From Candidatus Moraniibacteriota bacterium (GTDB lineage Bacteria; Patescibacteriota; Minisyncoccia; Moranbacterales; UBA2206), in assembly GCA_003534085.1 (NCBI GenBank), contig DQBY01000124.1, positions 1-19,667 on the forward strand: a stretch of DNA of 19,667 nt, read 5' to 3'. Numbering within the stretch: the first letter of the stretch is position 1; every line of letters begins with the position of its first letter. Both the position numbers and the translations under genes were made by a program. The notes under the pieces are model-generated. The model searched no databases, was not told where the DNA came from, and saw nothing but the letters and a program-made list of their open reading frames with translations. Positions 13,867 through 19,667 of this stretch are shown in pieces.

Positions 13867-15144
13867 TTATAATTTGAATTTGACCTCATCCTTGCTCATG
13901 TTGCCAATAATAGCTACCGACACATTTTCTTCAGTTAGGTACTTTTTTGCAACCATTCTTATTTCATCAGCAGAAAGCTCATCGATTTTTTTAAGATATT
14001 CTGACGGAGAAATCAGTTCGCCTCCCAAAAGAGCCGGATCGCCATACCACCATAAAAGAGCAAAGGGATCATGAAGTCTTCTGGAAATGTTCGCTTTATG
14101 ATAATTTTTGTGCGATTGGAACAAGGATTTCGGTATATTTTTATTTTTCAAAATATCGATTTCGTCAAAAGCGATATCCAATGAAGGGTTCAACTTATTT
14201 TTATCCGAAGTATAGATAAAACTTAGATAACCGCTGTCTGAAAAGTTATCTGATCCGCTCTCGACCCAGTATGTATAGTTATTTTCTATCCTAAGCTTTT
14301 GATTCAAACGGGAAATCCAATGATCCGCCAGATATGAAGCGATGAAATCCAGAGCAATTATTTCTTTATGATCTGCCATCGGGACAGTCTTAAAATTGAT
14401 GCTGATTGTAAGCCGATCTCCTTTTCTTTTTTCCACCTTCAGCCTCTCAGGCTTATATGCTTTTTCCGAAGTTATTTCTCTCAAATACTCTCCTTTTTTT
14501 CCTTTCTTGTAGCCGGAATTTATGAATCCCGCAATCTTTTTGGTCGGCTCATTTCCGATAAAAACAAAAACCGCTTTTTCCGGAGAATAGAATTTATTTT
14601 TAAACTCGATCATGTCCCCGATACTTATCGCTTTTATGCTTTTTTCGGTTCCGAAAAAATTCTGCCCCAGAGAACTGCCCTGAAAAAGGGCCTCTGTACC
14701 TAAAAACCAGATCCGACTTTCCGGGCTTTCGTTCGATCTCGAAGCTTCATCAATGATAATTTCCTTCTCACTCTCAAACATTTTTTCATCGATCACTGAT
14801 GCATTCAATCCTTCAAGAAAAATTTCCAAGGAATCATAAGTTTTTTCCGCCATTTGAAATTGATAGTAGTGGCAAGCTTGCCGCGACGTAAAAGCATTAT
14901 ACGAGATCCCGTTTGATTCCAAGGATTCCAATCTTTTCATCCTATCTTTAAATTTCTTTGTTTTTGTCATCAGAAGATGCTCAAAAAAATGAGCTAATCC
15001 TTCTTTTCCTTTTGGATCAAACCTTGAGCCGGCATTGAACCAGGCAGAAATTATGGAAAACGGCAAATCAGGAACAATGATGTTCACCAATTTTGCTCCA
15101 GAAGTTAAATTTATTTTCTCTATTTTGTGATTGCTATGTTTCAT
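13867..15144 (-). CDS. M16 family zinc metallopeptidase
   Basis: The protein is 425 aa from the ATG at 15144. An upstream frame to 15231 runs through a hairpin and has no family-like sequence, so I reject it. The inverted zinc motif HXXEH is present as His52-Phe-Phe-Glu55-His56, with the third ligand Glu133 exactly 76 residues further on (IIIDEASRSNES). The N-terminal block (LPFSIISAWFNAGSRFDP..GLAHFFEH) and the later C-terminal M16 half (INFKTVPMADHKE, YTYWVESGSD) are complete. This length fits the two-domain bacterial M16 peptidases (PqqL/YmxG-like) that work as dimers. There is no signal peptide, so it is probably cytosolic and degrades peptides. It is a single-gene unit. Confidence 0.92.
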   Translation of the reverse strand: MKHSNHKIEKINLTSGAKLVNIIVPDLPFSIISAWFNAGSRFDPKGKEGLAHFFEHLLMTKTKKFKDRMKRLESLESNGISYNAFTSRQACHYYQFQMAEKTYDSLEIFLEGLNASVIDEKMFESEKEIIIDEASRSNESPESRIWFLGTEALFQGSSLGQNFFGTEKSIKAISIGDMIEFKNKFYSPEKAVFVFIGNEPTKKIAGFINSGYKKGKKGEYLREITSEKAYKPERLKVEKRKGDRLTISINFKTVPMADHKEIIALDFIASYLADHWISRLNQKLRIENNYTYWVESGSDNFSDSGYLSFIYTSDKNKLNPSLDIAFDEIDILKNKNIPKSLFQSHKNYHKANISRRLHDPFALLWWYGDPALLGGELISPSEYLKKIDELSADEIRMVAKKYLTEENVSVAIIGNMSKDEVKFKL

Positions 15145-15154
15145 AAAAAATTTT

Positions 15155-15179
15155 AGCCGGTGTAAAAAATACACCGGCT
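15155..15179. promoter_or_regulatory. perfect 10-bp inverted repeat just before the M16 gene
   Basis: agccggtgta (15155-15164) and tacaccggct (15170-15179) pair perfectly around five A residues. On the minus strand it is followed by AAAATTTTTT and the ATG at 15144. It may be the terminator of the coiled-coil B unit. It also overlaps a TAAAAT box 5 nt before the M16 ATG, so it could be an operator. No good -35 box was found. Confidence 0.55.
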
Positions 15180-15193
15180 GTGTAGAAATATTC

Positions 15194-15244
15194 CTATTTC
15201 CCTCTGGTGCCGGTTCCGCCACCAGAACCAAAACTAGAAGTATT
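15194..15244 (-). pseudogene. possible orphan Gly-rich C-terminal tail
   Basis: Sixteen codons and a stop read NTSSFGSGGGTGTRGK with no start codon, between the coiled-coil B repeat boundary and the hairpin at 15155-15179. The sequence looks like the C-terminal tail of a lost protein still followed by its terminator. The stretch 15204-15225 is also a near-palindrome (CTGGTG/CACCAG), so the protein reading may be chance. Confidence 0.3.
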
Positions 15245-15259
15245 TTATAGAAAAAATTT

Positions 15260-15688
15260 TTATTCCTTGACGAGCTTCGCGAAGACCAATCTTTCCAGTT
15301 TCAACAGCCTTTTTTCAAAACCATTTATTTTTTCCAGATCAGCTTTTCCTTTAAAAATTTTCCTTAAGTCTTTTAGCTCGGTTTTTAAATCCTGAATTTC
15401 CTCATCAATTCGAAAAAGATATTCCAAAGCTATTTTTAGGTTTTTATCAGTCCGATCCACAAACCTAAAAACCTCCTTGAAGTTTTCGTCAGTCTGCTTT
15501 CTGAAACTAATCATCTCACCCCGAAATTCAACCATTTCGCCTTTAAACCCCAAAAATTCTTTATGATTATCTCTGATTTCCTTGCGAATGCCCGAGAACT
15601 GCTCCAACACTAAAGCCAACTTGGAGCTTATATCCTCCAGGACAACTGTTTGCTGATCCTTTTTTATTTTACCGGTTTTTCCTACCAT
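15260..15688 (-). CDS. small coiled-coil protein, copy B
   Basis: 142 aa. A Lys-rich N-terminus (GKTGKIKKDQQ) is followed by LEDISSKLALVLEQFSGI, then a run of 7-residue repeats (FKGEMVE, FRGEMIS) and the C-terminal block YLFRIDEEIQDLKTELKDL..KGKADLEK. It is a long, highly charged helix, probably an oligomerising coiled coil with no catalytic motif. It is closely related to copy C (16969-17376), differing by exactly one extra heptad in the middle, and more distantly to copy A (981-1385). It is a single gene with its own promoter, 6 nt from -10 to ATG. Function unknown. Confidence 0.82.
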   Translation of the reverse strand: MVGKTGKIKKDQQTVVLEDISSKLALVLEQFSGIRKEIRDNHKEFLGFKGEMVEFRGEMISFRKQTDENFKEVFRFVDRTDKNLKIALEYLFRIDEEIQDLKTELKDLRKIFKGKADLEKINGFEKRLLKLERLVFAKLVKE

Positions 15689-15694
15689 GCCTTT

Positions 15695-15722
15695 ATTTTA
15701 TCATGCTAATTGCACCTGTCAA
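15695..15722 (-). promoter_or_regulatory. sigma70 promoter, leaderless, for coiled-coil B
   Basis: TTGACA (15717-15722), a 16-nt spacer and TAAAAT (15695-15700) on the minus strand, with 6 nt to the ATG at 15688. Only a few spacer bases differ in kind from the promoter of copy C, so gene and promoter were duplicated together. Confidence 0.75.
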
Positions 15723-15743
15723 AATTTACTATTGCGGATTTTA

Positions 15744-15853
15744 AAGTCGTTCCATCAGCGCCATATTTCTTTTTTGGCGACTGATAGCGGGGTATAGATA
15801 TCCTTGGTGTCGAATTCTTCTTCAGTTTTTGCGGGTTTTTCTTTCTGACTCAT
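15744..15853 (-). pseudogene. 5' fragment of the 278-aa hypothetical family
   Basis: From an ATG at 15853 the frame reads a charged start and then EEFDTKDIYTPLSVAKKEIWR, a TGA stop, and WND, matching the N-terminus of the intact protein at 9583-10419 (EEFDIKDIYTPLSVAKKEIWRRWND). The CGC-to-TGA change comes right before the homology ends at about 15744. The remaining ~240 codons are absent, replaced by the promoter of coiled-coil B. It starts 3 nt after the Fic gene stop. Confidence 0.8.
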
Positions 15854-15856
15854 AAA

Positions 15857-16156
15857 TTATTTTCTTATTCTCTCTCGCGAATCCAGGTATCTTTTTAATG
15901 CATCAATGGATGACAGCCAATTGCGCCCTTCCTTGTGCGCTTCCAGTTTGCCGTTACGCGCCAAAAGATTCAGATATTTTTCCGTAAATTTTGTACTTTT
16001 GGCCAATTCTGCCAATGGAACAAATTTTTCTTTACCCTTTTTGCTTGGCATCAATATTTTCAAATAAATATCCAGTGTTCTTTCCACCGCCCGTGCGATG
16101 AAATTTATAAATGACACATAATTACCTTTGTCCGCCAAAGTATCTTTTCCGATCAT
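15857..16156 (-). CDS. C-terminal part of the Fic protein, split off by a frameshift
   Basis: This 99-aa frame continues the Fic protein after a frame change. ADKGNYVSFINFIARAVERTLDIYL is the usual last helical part of a class II Fic domain. The next segment, PLAELAKSTKF..KYLNLLARNGKLEAHKEGRNW, looks like a winged helix or excisionase-type DNA-binding domain. It overlaps the upstream frame by 35 nt and has an ATG at 16156, so a separate product is conceivable but has no Shine-Dalgarno. Most likely it is the distal half of a broken gene. Confidence 0.7.
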   Translation of the reverse strand: MIGKDTLADKGNYVSFINFIARAVERTLDIYLKILMPSKKGKEKFVPLAELAKSTKFTEKYLNLLARNGKLEAHKEGRNWLSSIDALKRYLDSRERIRK

Positions 16157-16787
16157 TTTTCAAAACAATTACCAATGGAAAACCGGATTGCATCAAAATT
16201 ATATTCATAGCCAGCCGCGAAGTCCTGCCATTGCCATCAAAAAATGGATGAATATAAACAAGTTTGTGATGCAAAACACTCGCCAATTCGACCGGATGCG
16301 TTTTTTTCTTATTATCCCCAACCCATTTGATAAGCTTCTGCATGAGTTTTGGAATTTCCATCGCTTCCGGAGGCTTATGATCGGCGCCACCGATAATCAC
16401 CGCGCTGTTTCGATATTTACCCGCCCAATCCCTATCGATATCCTGCATCACAATCTGGTTTAGCGACCGAATAAATCTTTCGGACACTGTGTTATTTTTA
16501 CCTCTTTCCACCAGTGAATATAAATAATCCAGCGCCTCCTTGTGACTCTTGGCTTCAACATGATCTTTGAGCGGCTTACCCTTGATAGTCAGCCCTTCGT
16601 TGATAACCAAATAGGTTTCTTTAAGCGTCAAACTATTACCTTCAATCGCATTGGAGTTATATGTCATTTCTATCTCAAACTGCTCCCTGAGTTTTTTAAC
16701 CGCGGACGATGACAGCGGACGGAAAGAGTTGAGCAATTTCAATTTCTCATCAATTCTTTTTTGAATTTTTTTGTCTAAACAATGCAT
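16122..16787 (-). CDS. Fic-domain AMP-transferase, C-terminus frameshifted
   Basis: 221 aa. The Fic core motif is intact: His180 in HPFFDGNGRTSR. An inhibitory motif (S/T)XXXE(G/N) sits near the N-terminus as Ser45-Asn-Ala-Ile-Glu49-Gly50, making it a class II (self-inhibited) Fic protein. Such enzymes transfer AMP to hydroxyl groups of target proteins. After KNDRKRYF the frame runs into a stop (GGQR), where relatives continue with Y..L..ADKG. That continuation is present in another frame at 15857-16156. A small deletion around 16135-16145 would explain it. The gene has a clear promoter, a leader and AAGGA before the ATG at 16787, unlike its leaderless neighbours. Confidence 0.85.
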   Translation of the reverse strand: MHCLDKKIQKRIDEKLKLLNSFRPLSSSAVKKLREQFEIEMTYNSNAIEGNSLTLKETYLVINEGLTIKGKPLKDHVEAKSHKEALDYLYSLVERGKNNTVSERFIRSLNQIVMQDIDRDWAGKYRNSAVIIGGADHKPPEAMEIPKLMQKLIKWVGDNKKKTHPVELASVLHHKLVYIHPFFDGNGRTSRLAMNIILMQSGFPLVIVLKNDRKRYFGGQR

Positions 16788-16820
16788 ATATTCCTTAATA
16801 TGGTTTAAGTGATTATTTTC

Positions 16821-16848
16821 ACTATACCATATTAGTAAAAATCGTCAA
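16821..16848 (-). promoter_or_regulatory. sigma70-like promoter for the Fic gene
   Basis: TTGACG (16843-16848), a 16-nt spacer and TATAGT (16821-16826) on the minus strand. The predicted leader is about 27 nt and carries AAGGA a few nt before the ATG at 16787. Confidence 0.65.
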
Positions 16849-16890
16849 TTCCGGCACATCTCCACCTACATCCCTATGAGAAGTATTTTG

Positions 16891-16938
16891 AAAAATCGAG
16901 GACGAAAAATCGAGGACGAAAAATCGAGGACGGTCCTC
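16891..16938. repeat. three 14-bp tandem repeats ending in a palindrome
   Basis: The unit aaaaatcgaggacg occurs at 16891-16904, 16905-16918 and 16919-16932. The last copy runs into GAGGAC-G-GTCCTC (16926-16938), a 6-bp perfect inverted repeat. An agaagtatttt 11-mer flanks the array on both sides (16880 and 16945) and recurs at 15236. It is noncoding. Confidence 0.85.
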
Positions 16939-16968
16939 TAGACTAGAAGTATTTTATAGAAAAAATTT

Positions 16969-17376
16969 TTATTCCTTGACGAGCTTCGCAAAGACCAATC
17001 TTTCCAGTTTCAACAGCCTTTTTTCAAAATCATTTAATTTTTCCAGATCAGCTTTTCCTTTAAAAATTTTCCTTAAGTCTTTTAGCTCGGTTTTCAAATC
17101 CTGAATTTCCTCATCAATGCGAAAAAGATATTCCAAGGCTATTTTTAGATTTTTATCCGTCTTGTCTCTAAAATCATACATCTCATTTCTAAACTTGATC
17201 ATTTCGCCTCTGAATTCGATCATATCCCCTTTAAATTCCAAAAATTCTTTATGATTATTGTCTATTTTTTTATTGACGCCTGAAAACTGCTCCAATACCA
17301 AAGACAATTTGGAGCTTATATCTCCCAAAACAACCGTTTGCCGATCAGATTTTATTTTGCCTTTTTTCTTTTCCAT
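16969..17376 (-). CDS. small coiled-coil protein, copy C
   Basis: 135 aa with a basic start (EKKKGKIKSDRQ), LGDISSKLSLVLEQFSGV, heptad repeats (FKGDMIE, FRGEMIK) and the C-terminal block YLFRIDEEIQDLKTELKDL..KGKADLEK, nearly identical to copy B in the last 70 residues. The central repeat region has one heptad fewer than copy B. Function unknown; a structural or adaptor role by oligomerisation is plausible. Single-gene unit with its own leaderless-type promoter. Confidence 0.82.
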   Translation of the reverse strand: MEKKKGKIKSDRQTVVLGDISSKLSLVLEQFSGVNKKIDNNHKEFLEFKGDMIEFRGEMIKFRNEMYDFRDKTDKNLKIALEYLFRIDEEIQDLKTELKDLRKIFKGKADLEKLNDFEKRLLKLERLVFAKLVKE

Positions 17377-17382
17377 ATCCTT

Positions 17383-17410
17383 ATTTTATCACGCCTCTTG
17401 CGTCTGTCAA
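17383..17410 (-). promoter_or_regulatory. sigma70 promoter, leaderless, for coiled-coil C
   Basis: TTGACA (17405-17410), a 16-nt spacer and TAAAAT (17383-17388) on the minus strand, with 6 nt (AAGGAT) to the ATG at 17376. The AAGGA touches the ATG too closely to work as a normal ribosome site. Confidence 0.75.
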
Positions 17411-17450
17411 AATTTCATTCCTATACTTGAAAATTCACCTATTTCGCAAT

Positions 17451-18266
17451 TTACGAACTGCCGCTTTCGTAGTGTTTCAGGGCGAAGTGAAAAAACCATC
17501 GGGAGGAGAAAAAGAAGATTGCCGCCATCAGAACCGCGAGCGAGGCCAATTTCCAATCAAAGCCGTGCGCCAGGATCTTGGCCGGTATGGTAGCCATGAA
17601 CGCAATAGGGACGACAAAGGTCGTTGCGAATCTAGCCGCTTTGTTGAAAAAAATATCGCTCGGGTATTGCGTGATCCTGGTGATTGCCATGCTGATATGG
17701 AAAAGGGCGTCGCCTTGGATGGTCCAAAAGGTGACTGAGCGCAAAAATACATTGACGCTGTACGTTATTATGAACGCGCAAAAAATCAAGATGAGATACA
17801 GAAATAAATTCAAAAATAATTGTCCCGCCGCAAAATCAAGATGGATCAAGGCGAAAGAAATCACTCCGATTCCGCTGACCACCCTGGCCAAGTCTTCCAT
17901 ATCCCCCCTCCAGACGGAAATCAGAAATTGCGTGTCCACCGGACGCAAAATGATTCCGTCCAGCGTCCCGTCTTTTATGTTTTTGTTCAAAGCATTGAGA
18001 TAGGCGCAGCTTGCCCACATCAGACCTTCGATCAGCATATAGCTTCCCACCACCAGCACAGCTTCATAAAATCCCCAGCCGGCCACCGTGCGATTGCTGG
18101 AAAACAAGACGCTGATAAAAACCAGGCTAAAAACCATCTGCAACGCCACAGTCAAAACAGAGATAAAAAAATTTATCCGATAAGCCATGCGGTTCATCAG
18201 ATCGATCTTCTGCATATACAGCATGATGCCAAAATATTTTTTCAGTTTATATGCCAAACCCTTCAT
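17451..18266 (-). CDS. ABC-2 type transporter permease (second subunit)
   Basis: About 271 aa from the ATG at 18266; the frame further upstream overlaps the previous permease and has no family-like sequence. There are six hydrophobic spans. The cytoplasmic loop NIKDGTLDGIILRPVDTQFLI, with its Gly/Leu/Arg-Pro pattern, is typical of the DUF990/ABC2_membrane_6 permeases that work as a heterodimer with one ATPase. The substrate is unknown. Homologous export systems handle peptides or hydrophobic toxins. Its start overlaps the first permease by 20 nt, with AAAGG upstream. It is the last gene of the operon. Confidence 0.85.
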   Translation of the reverse strand: MKGLAYKLKKYFGIMLYMQKIDLMNRMAYRINFFISVLTVALQMVFSLVFISVLFSSNRTVAGWGFYEAVLVVGSYMLIEGLMWASCAYLNALNKNIKDGTLDGIILRPVDTQFLISVWRGDMEDLARVVSGIGVISFALIHLDFAAGQLFLNLFLYLILIFCAFIITYSVNVFLRSVTFWTIQGDALFHISMAITRITQYPSDIFFNKAARFATTFVVPIAFMATIPAKILAHGFDWKLASLAVLMAAIFFFSSRWFFHFALKHYESGSS

Positions 18267-19038
18267 ATGCTTTGATGCCTTTCTTAAAAATAAATTTCGC
18301 GAAAAAATAAAACACGGCGATCCAAATTGCCGGAACCAGGAAAAGCCATATGTCCGCATCCATCCTTCCGGTGAATACAGAAATCGGCACGAACATTATG
18401 TGCTTGAACGGCAAAAAATCATTGATCTTTGTTATGGCTGAAGGGAGAAGGTCGAGCGGAACCAAGCCGCCTTCCAAAAAAATTACCAGCATCATAAAAC
18501 CGAAATTGAATCCTCTGACCAGGCCGAGCCAAAAGGTCGTCAGCCCCACGATATAAAATATCAAAAAATACAAGATGCCGCCCAGGCCCATAAGCGCGAG
18601 AGAAAAGAAAGCCCTCCACGGATCCAGCACAAATCCGAGATACGGAAACAGGAAAGCGCCTACCAAGGCAAACAGCGCGAAATATGAAATGCCGCGGAAA
18701 AAATAACTGCCCATGACCTGGAAAAATTTATATTTGGAATAGCTGATCGGACGCAGCATGACTCCGACGATCTTGCCAAGCCTGATTTCGTCTCCGACAT
18801 TCCAAGCCACGTCCGTGCCTTTTATGACCAGAGCGATGAAATTGGCCGCGAAATAATAAAGGACGATATCCGGAAAAGAATAATTCCCGATCTGTCCCCC
18901 TTGGCGGTAGATCGAACTCCAAAGATAAAAAAGCGCGAAAAAAGAAAGCGATTCGGAAAAAAACATCGCGAAAGTGTCAAACCTGTACGCCATGTGATTT
19001 TGGACGCTGTTTTTGAAAGCAAAAAAATATTTTTCCAT
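18247..19038 (-). CDS. ABC-2 type transporter permease (first subunit)
   Basis: About 263 aa from the ATG at 19038 (MEKYFFAFKN), which lies 1 nt after the ATPase stop codon; the longer frame upstream merely overlaps the ATPase gene. It has six hydrophobic spans and the loop DEIRLGKIVGVMLRPISYSKY, which matches the equivalent loop of the second permease and marks the same ABC-2 (DUF990-like) family. It ends GIKAYEGFGI, a common end for this family. It acts in the cytoplasmic membrane with the partner permease and the ATPase. Confidence 0.87.
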   Translation of the reverse strand: MEKYFFAFKNSVQNHMAYRFDTFAMFFSESLSFFALFYLWSSIYRQGGQIGNYSFPDIVLYYFAANFIALVIKGTDVAWNVGDEIRLGKIVGVMLRPISYSKYKFFQVMGSYFFRGISYFALFALVGAFLFPYLGFVLDPWRAFFSLALMGLGGILYFLIFYIVGLTTFWLGLVRGFNFGFMMLVIFLEGGLVPLDLLPSAITKINDFLPFKHIMFVPISVFTGRMDADIWLFLVPAIWIAVFYFFAKFIFKKGIKAYEGFGI

Positions 19039-19039
19039 A

Positions 19040-19657
19040 TCAAGAGACGAAAATGTTGCGGATGACGCTGTCGATGTCCTCTTCTCCGATTTCGATGTCC
19101 TTGACCGGAAGATCGGATGAAAGTATCTGGATGGCTTTTGCTTTGACATCTTTACGATCGACTTTGAGAAGCGCCTTGAGCTTTTTGAATTCATACACTT
19201 CTCCGAACCGATCCAGACTATCCCTGCTGACTTCTTCGTTGAAAAACACGGTTATCATTTTGTGGGAAGCGTGTTTTTCCACCAGATCTTGCATCTGTCC
19301 GTCATAAATTATCTTTCCGGTATTGATGATGATTATTCTTTTGCAGAGCTCGGCGATGTCATCCATGTAGTGGGAAGTCAGGATAATCGTGGTCTTTTTT
19401 TCCTTGTTATATTTTTTCAAGAAATCTCGGATATTTTTCTGCGCTACCACGTCCAATCCGATCGTCGGCTCATCCAGAAAAAGCACCCGCGGAGCATGGA
19501 GCAAGGCGGCGATCAGTTCGCATTTCATCCTTTCTCCCAAAGACAGCTTTCTTACTTGTTTGTAGATGATATCCTTGGCATCCAGCAACCCGACCAACTC
19601 CTCCAGCCTTTTCTCGAAATCTTCTTTTTCGATTTCATATATCTTAGTTTTTAGAAT
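19040..19657 (-). CDS. ABC-2 exporter ATPase subunit, C-terminal part only
   Basis: The visible frame (about 205 codons) contains KIYEIEKEDF, the ABC signature LSLGERMK, Walker B VLFLDEP with the D-loop TIGLD, the H-loop TSH and a C-terminal regulatory region. Walker A and the Q-loop should lie upstream. The frame has an in-frame TAG at 19658-19660, 8 nt before the window ends, while another frame there reads ALDSKN, similar to the D-S segment that normally precedes IYEI in this family. So the gene either has a frameshift near 19650 or a sequencing error. It is followed 1 nt later by the first permease, giving an ATPase-permease-permease operon. Confidence 0.85.
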   Translation of the reverse strand: MLKTKIYEIEKEDFEKRLEELVGLLDAKDIIYKQVRKLSLGERMKCELIAALLHAPRVLFLDEPTIGLDVVAQKNIRDFLKKYNKEKKTTIILTSHYMDDIAELCKRIIIINTGKIIYDGQMQDLVEKHASHKMITVFFNEEVSRDSLDRFGEVYEFKKLKALLKVDRKDVKAKAIQILSSDLPVKDIEIGEEDIDSVIRNIFVS

Positions 19658-19667
19658 CTAACGCAAC

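Larger units (their letters stand above)
15233..15727. repeat. direct repeat copy 1 (coiled-coil B unit with promoter)
   Basis: A 495-bp unit beginning actagaagtatttta, containing the whole coiled-coil gene B, its promoter and 5 nt beyond. It matches 16942-17415 closely; the 3' half is nearly identical. The length difference between copies is 21 bp, one heptad. Confidence 0.85.
16942..17415. repeat. direct repeat copy 2 (coiled-coil C unit with promoter)
   Basis: A 474-bp unit matching 15233-15727, with the same left boundary (actagaagtatttta) and the same right boundary (tgtcaaaattt). Fic and the pseudogene fragment lie between the copies. Confidence 0.85.

Noticed and set aside
15145..15231. 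Extended N-terminus of the M16 peptidase (29 extra codons)
   Set aside because: It runs through a perfect hairpin and has no peptidase-like sequence; the ATG at 15144 begins the usual M16 N-terminus.
15743..15853. In-frame TGA in the pseudogene as a sign of a recoded genetic code (UGA as glycine)
   Set aside because: The matching position in the intact copy is arginine, and TGA correctly ends several genes here (for example at 5711, 9583 and 19040).
16891..16932. CRISPR array
   Set aside because: The 14-bp units are directly adjacent with no spacers, and no cas gene is present.
18267..18359. Longer N-terminus of the second ABC permease, and likewise 19039-19194 for the first
   Set aside because: These stretches are out-of-frame readings of the preceding gene; the family-like sequence begins at the internal ATGs next to the upstream stops.
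1..19667. tRNA, rRNA, insertion sequence transposase or integrase genes
   Set aside because: I found no cloverleaf-like sequence, rRNA segment, DDE or HUH transposase, or tyrosine/serine recombinase signature on either strand.

Overview
The window is a 19.7-kb low-GC bacterial segment in which every gene I can support lies on the minus strand, often with overlapping ends. Several things resemble uncultivated Patescibacteria/CPR (Parcubacteria-like) genomes: small toxin-antitoxin modules, families of short coiled-coil proteins, an MNT/HEPN pair, AT-rich spacers and few Shine-Dalgarno sites. This is an inference from style, because no rRNA, tRNA or phylogenetic marker is present. TGA ends several genes at their natural C-termini, so the standard bacterial code fits.

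Layout from low to high coordinate (transcription runs the other way). 5-870: DUF6922-like protein plus AbiEii-type nucleotidyltransferase, a probable toxin-antitoxin pair. 981-1385: small coiled-coil protein (copy A). 1468-2284: MntA/HepT toxin-antitoxin pair. 2341-2481: hairpin, short repeats and an orphan 26-codon histidine-kinase tail. 2481-7133: the most unusual block, a five-gene operon transcribed as HD phosphohydrolase, SAM methyltransferase, AlaRS-core-like protein, MccF-like S66 serine peptidase, and AspRS/AsnRS-core-like protein. 7237-10419: an operon of an unknown 278-aa protein, a SET-domain methyltransferase and a membrane histidine kinase. 10560-12567: ArgA-like N-acetylglutamate synthase and an N-terminally truncated ArgE-like M20 deacetylase. 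12735-13598: multi-span membrane protein. 13867-15144: M16 zinc peptidase. 15233-17415: two near-identical coiled-coil genes (copies B and C) in direct repeat, flanking a frameshifted Fic gene, a pseudogene scrap and a 14-bp tandem repeat. 17451-19657: ABC-2 exporter with two permeases and an ATPase cut by, or frameshifted at, the window edge.

The best candidate for an undescribed system is the 2481-7133 operon. Two class II aminoacyl-tRNA synthetase catalytic cores, neither with an evident tRNA-recognition domain, are co-transcribed with a peptidase of the family that confers self-immunity to microcin C-type aminoacyl-nucleotides, plus a methyltransferase and a phosphohydrolase. I propose, as inference only, a small aminoacyl- or amide-conjugate pathway with its own detoxifying hydrolase. 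The operon sits between the intact histidine kinase gene and an orphan second copy of that gene's 3' end, which suggests arrival by recombination.

A second theme is promoter architecture. Six good sigma70-type promoters place the -10 hexamer exactly 6 nt before the ATG, which predicts leaderless mRNAs for the first genes of transcription units. Shine-Dalgarno sequences are clear in only two places (the ArgA-like and Fic genes).
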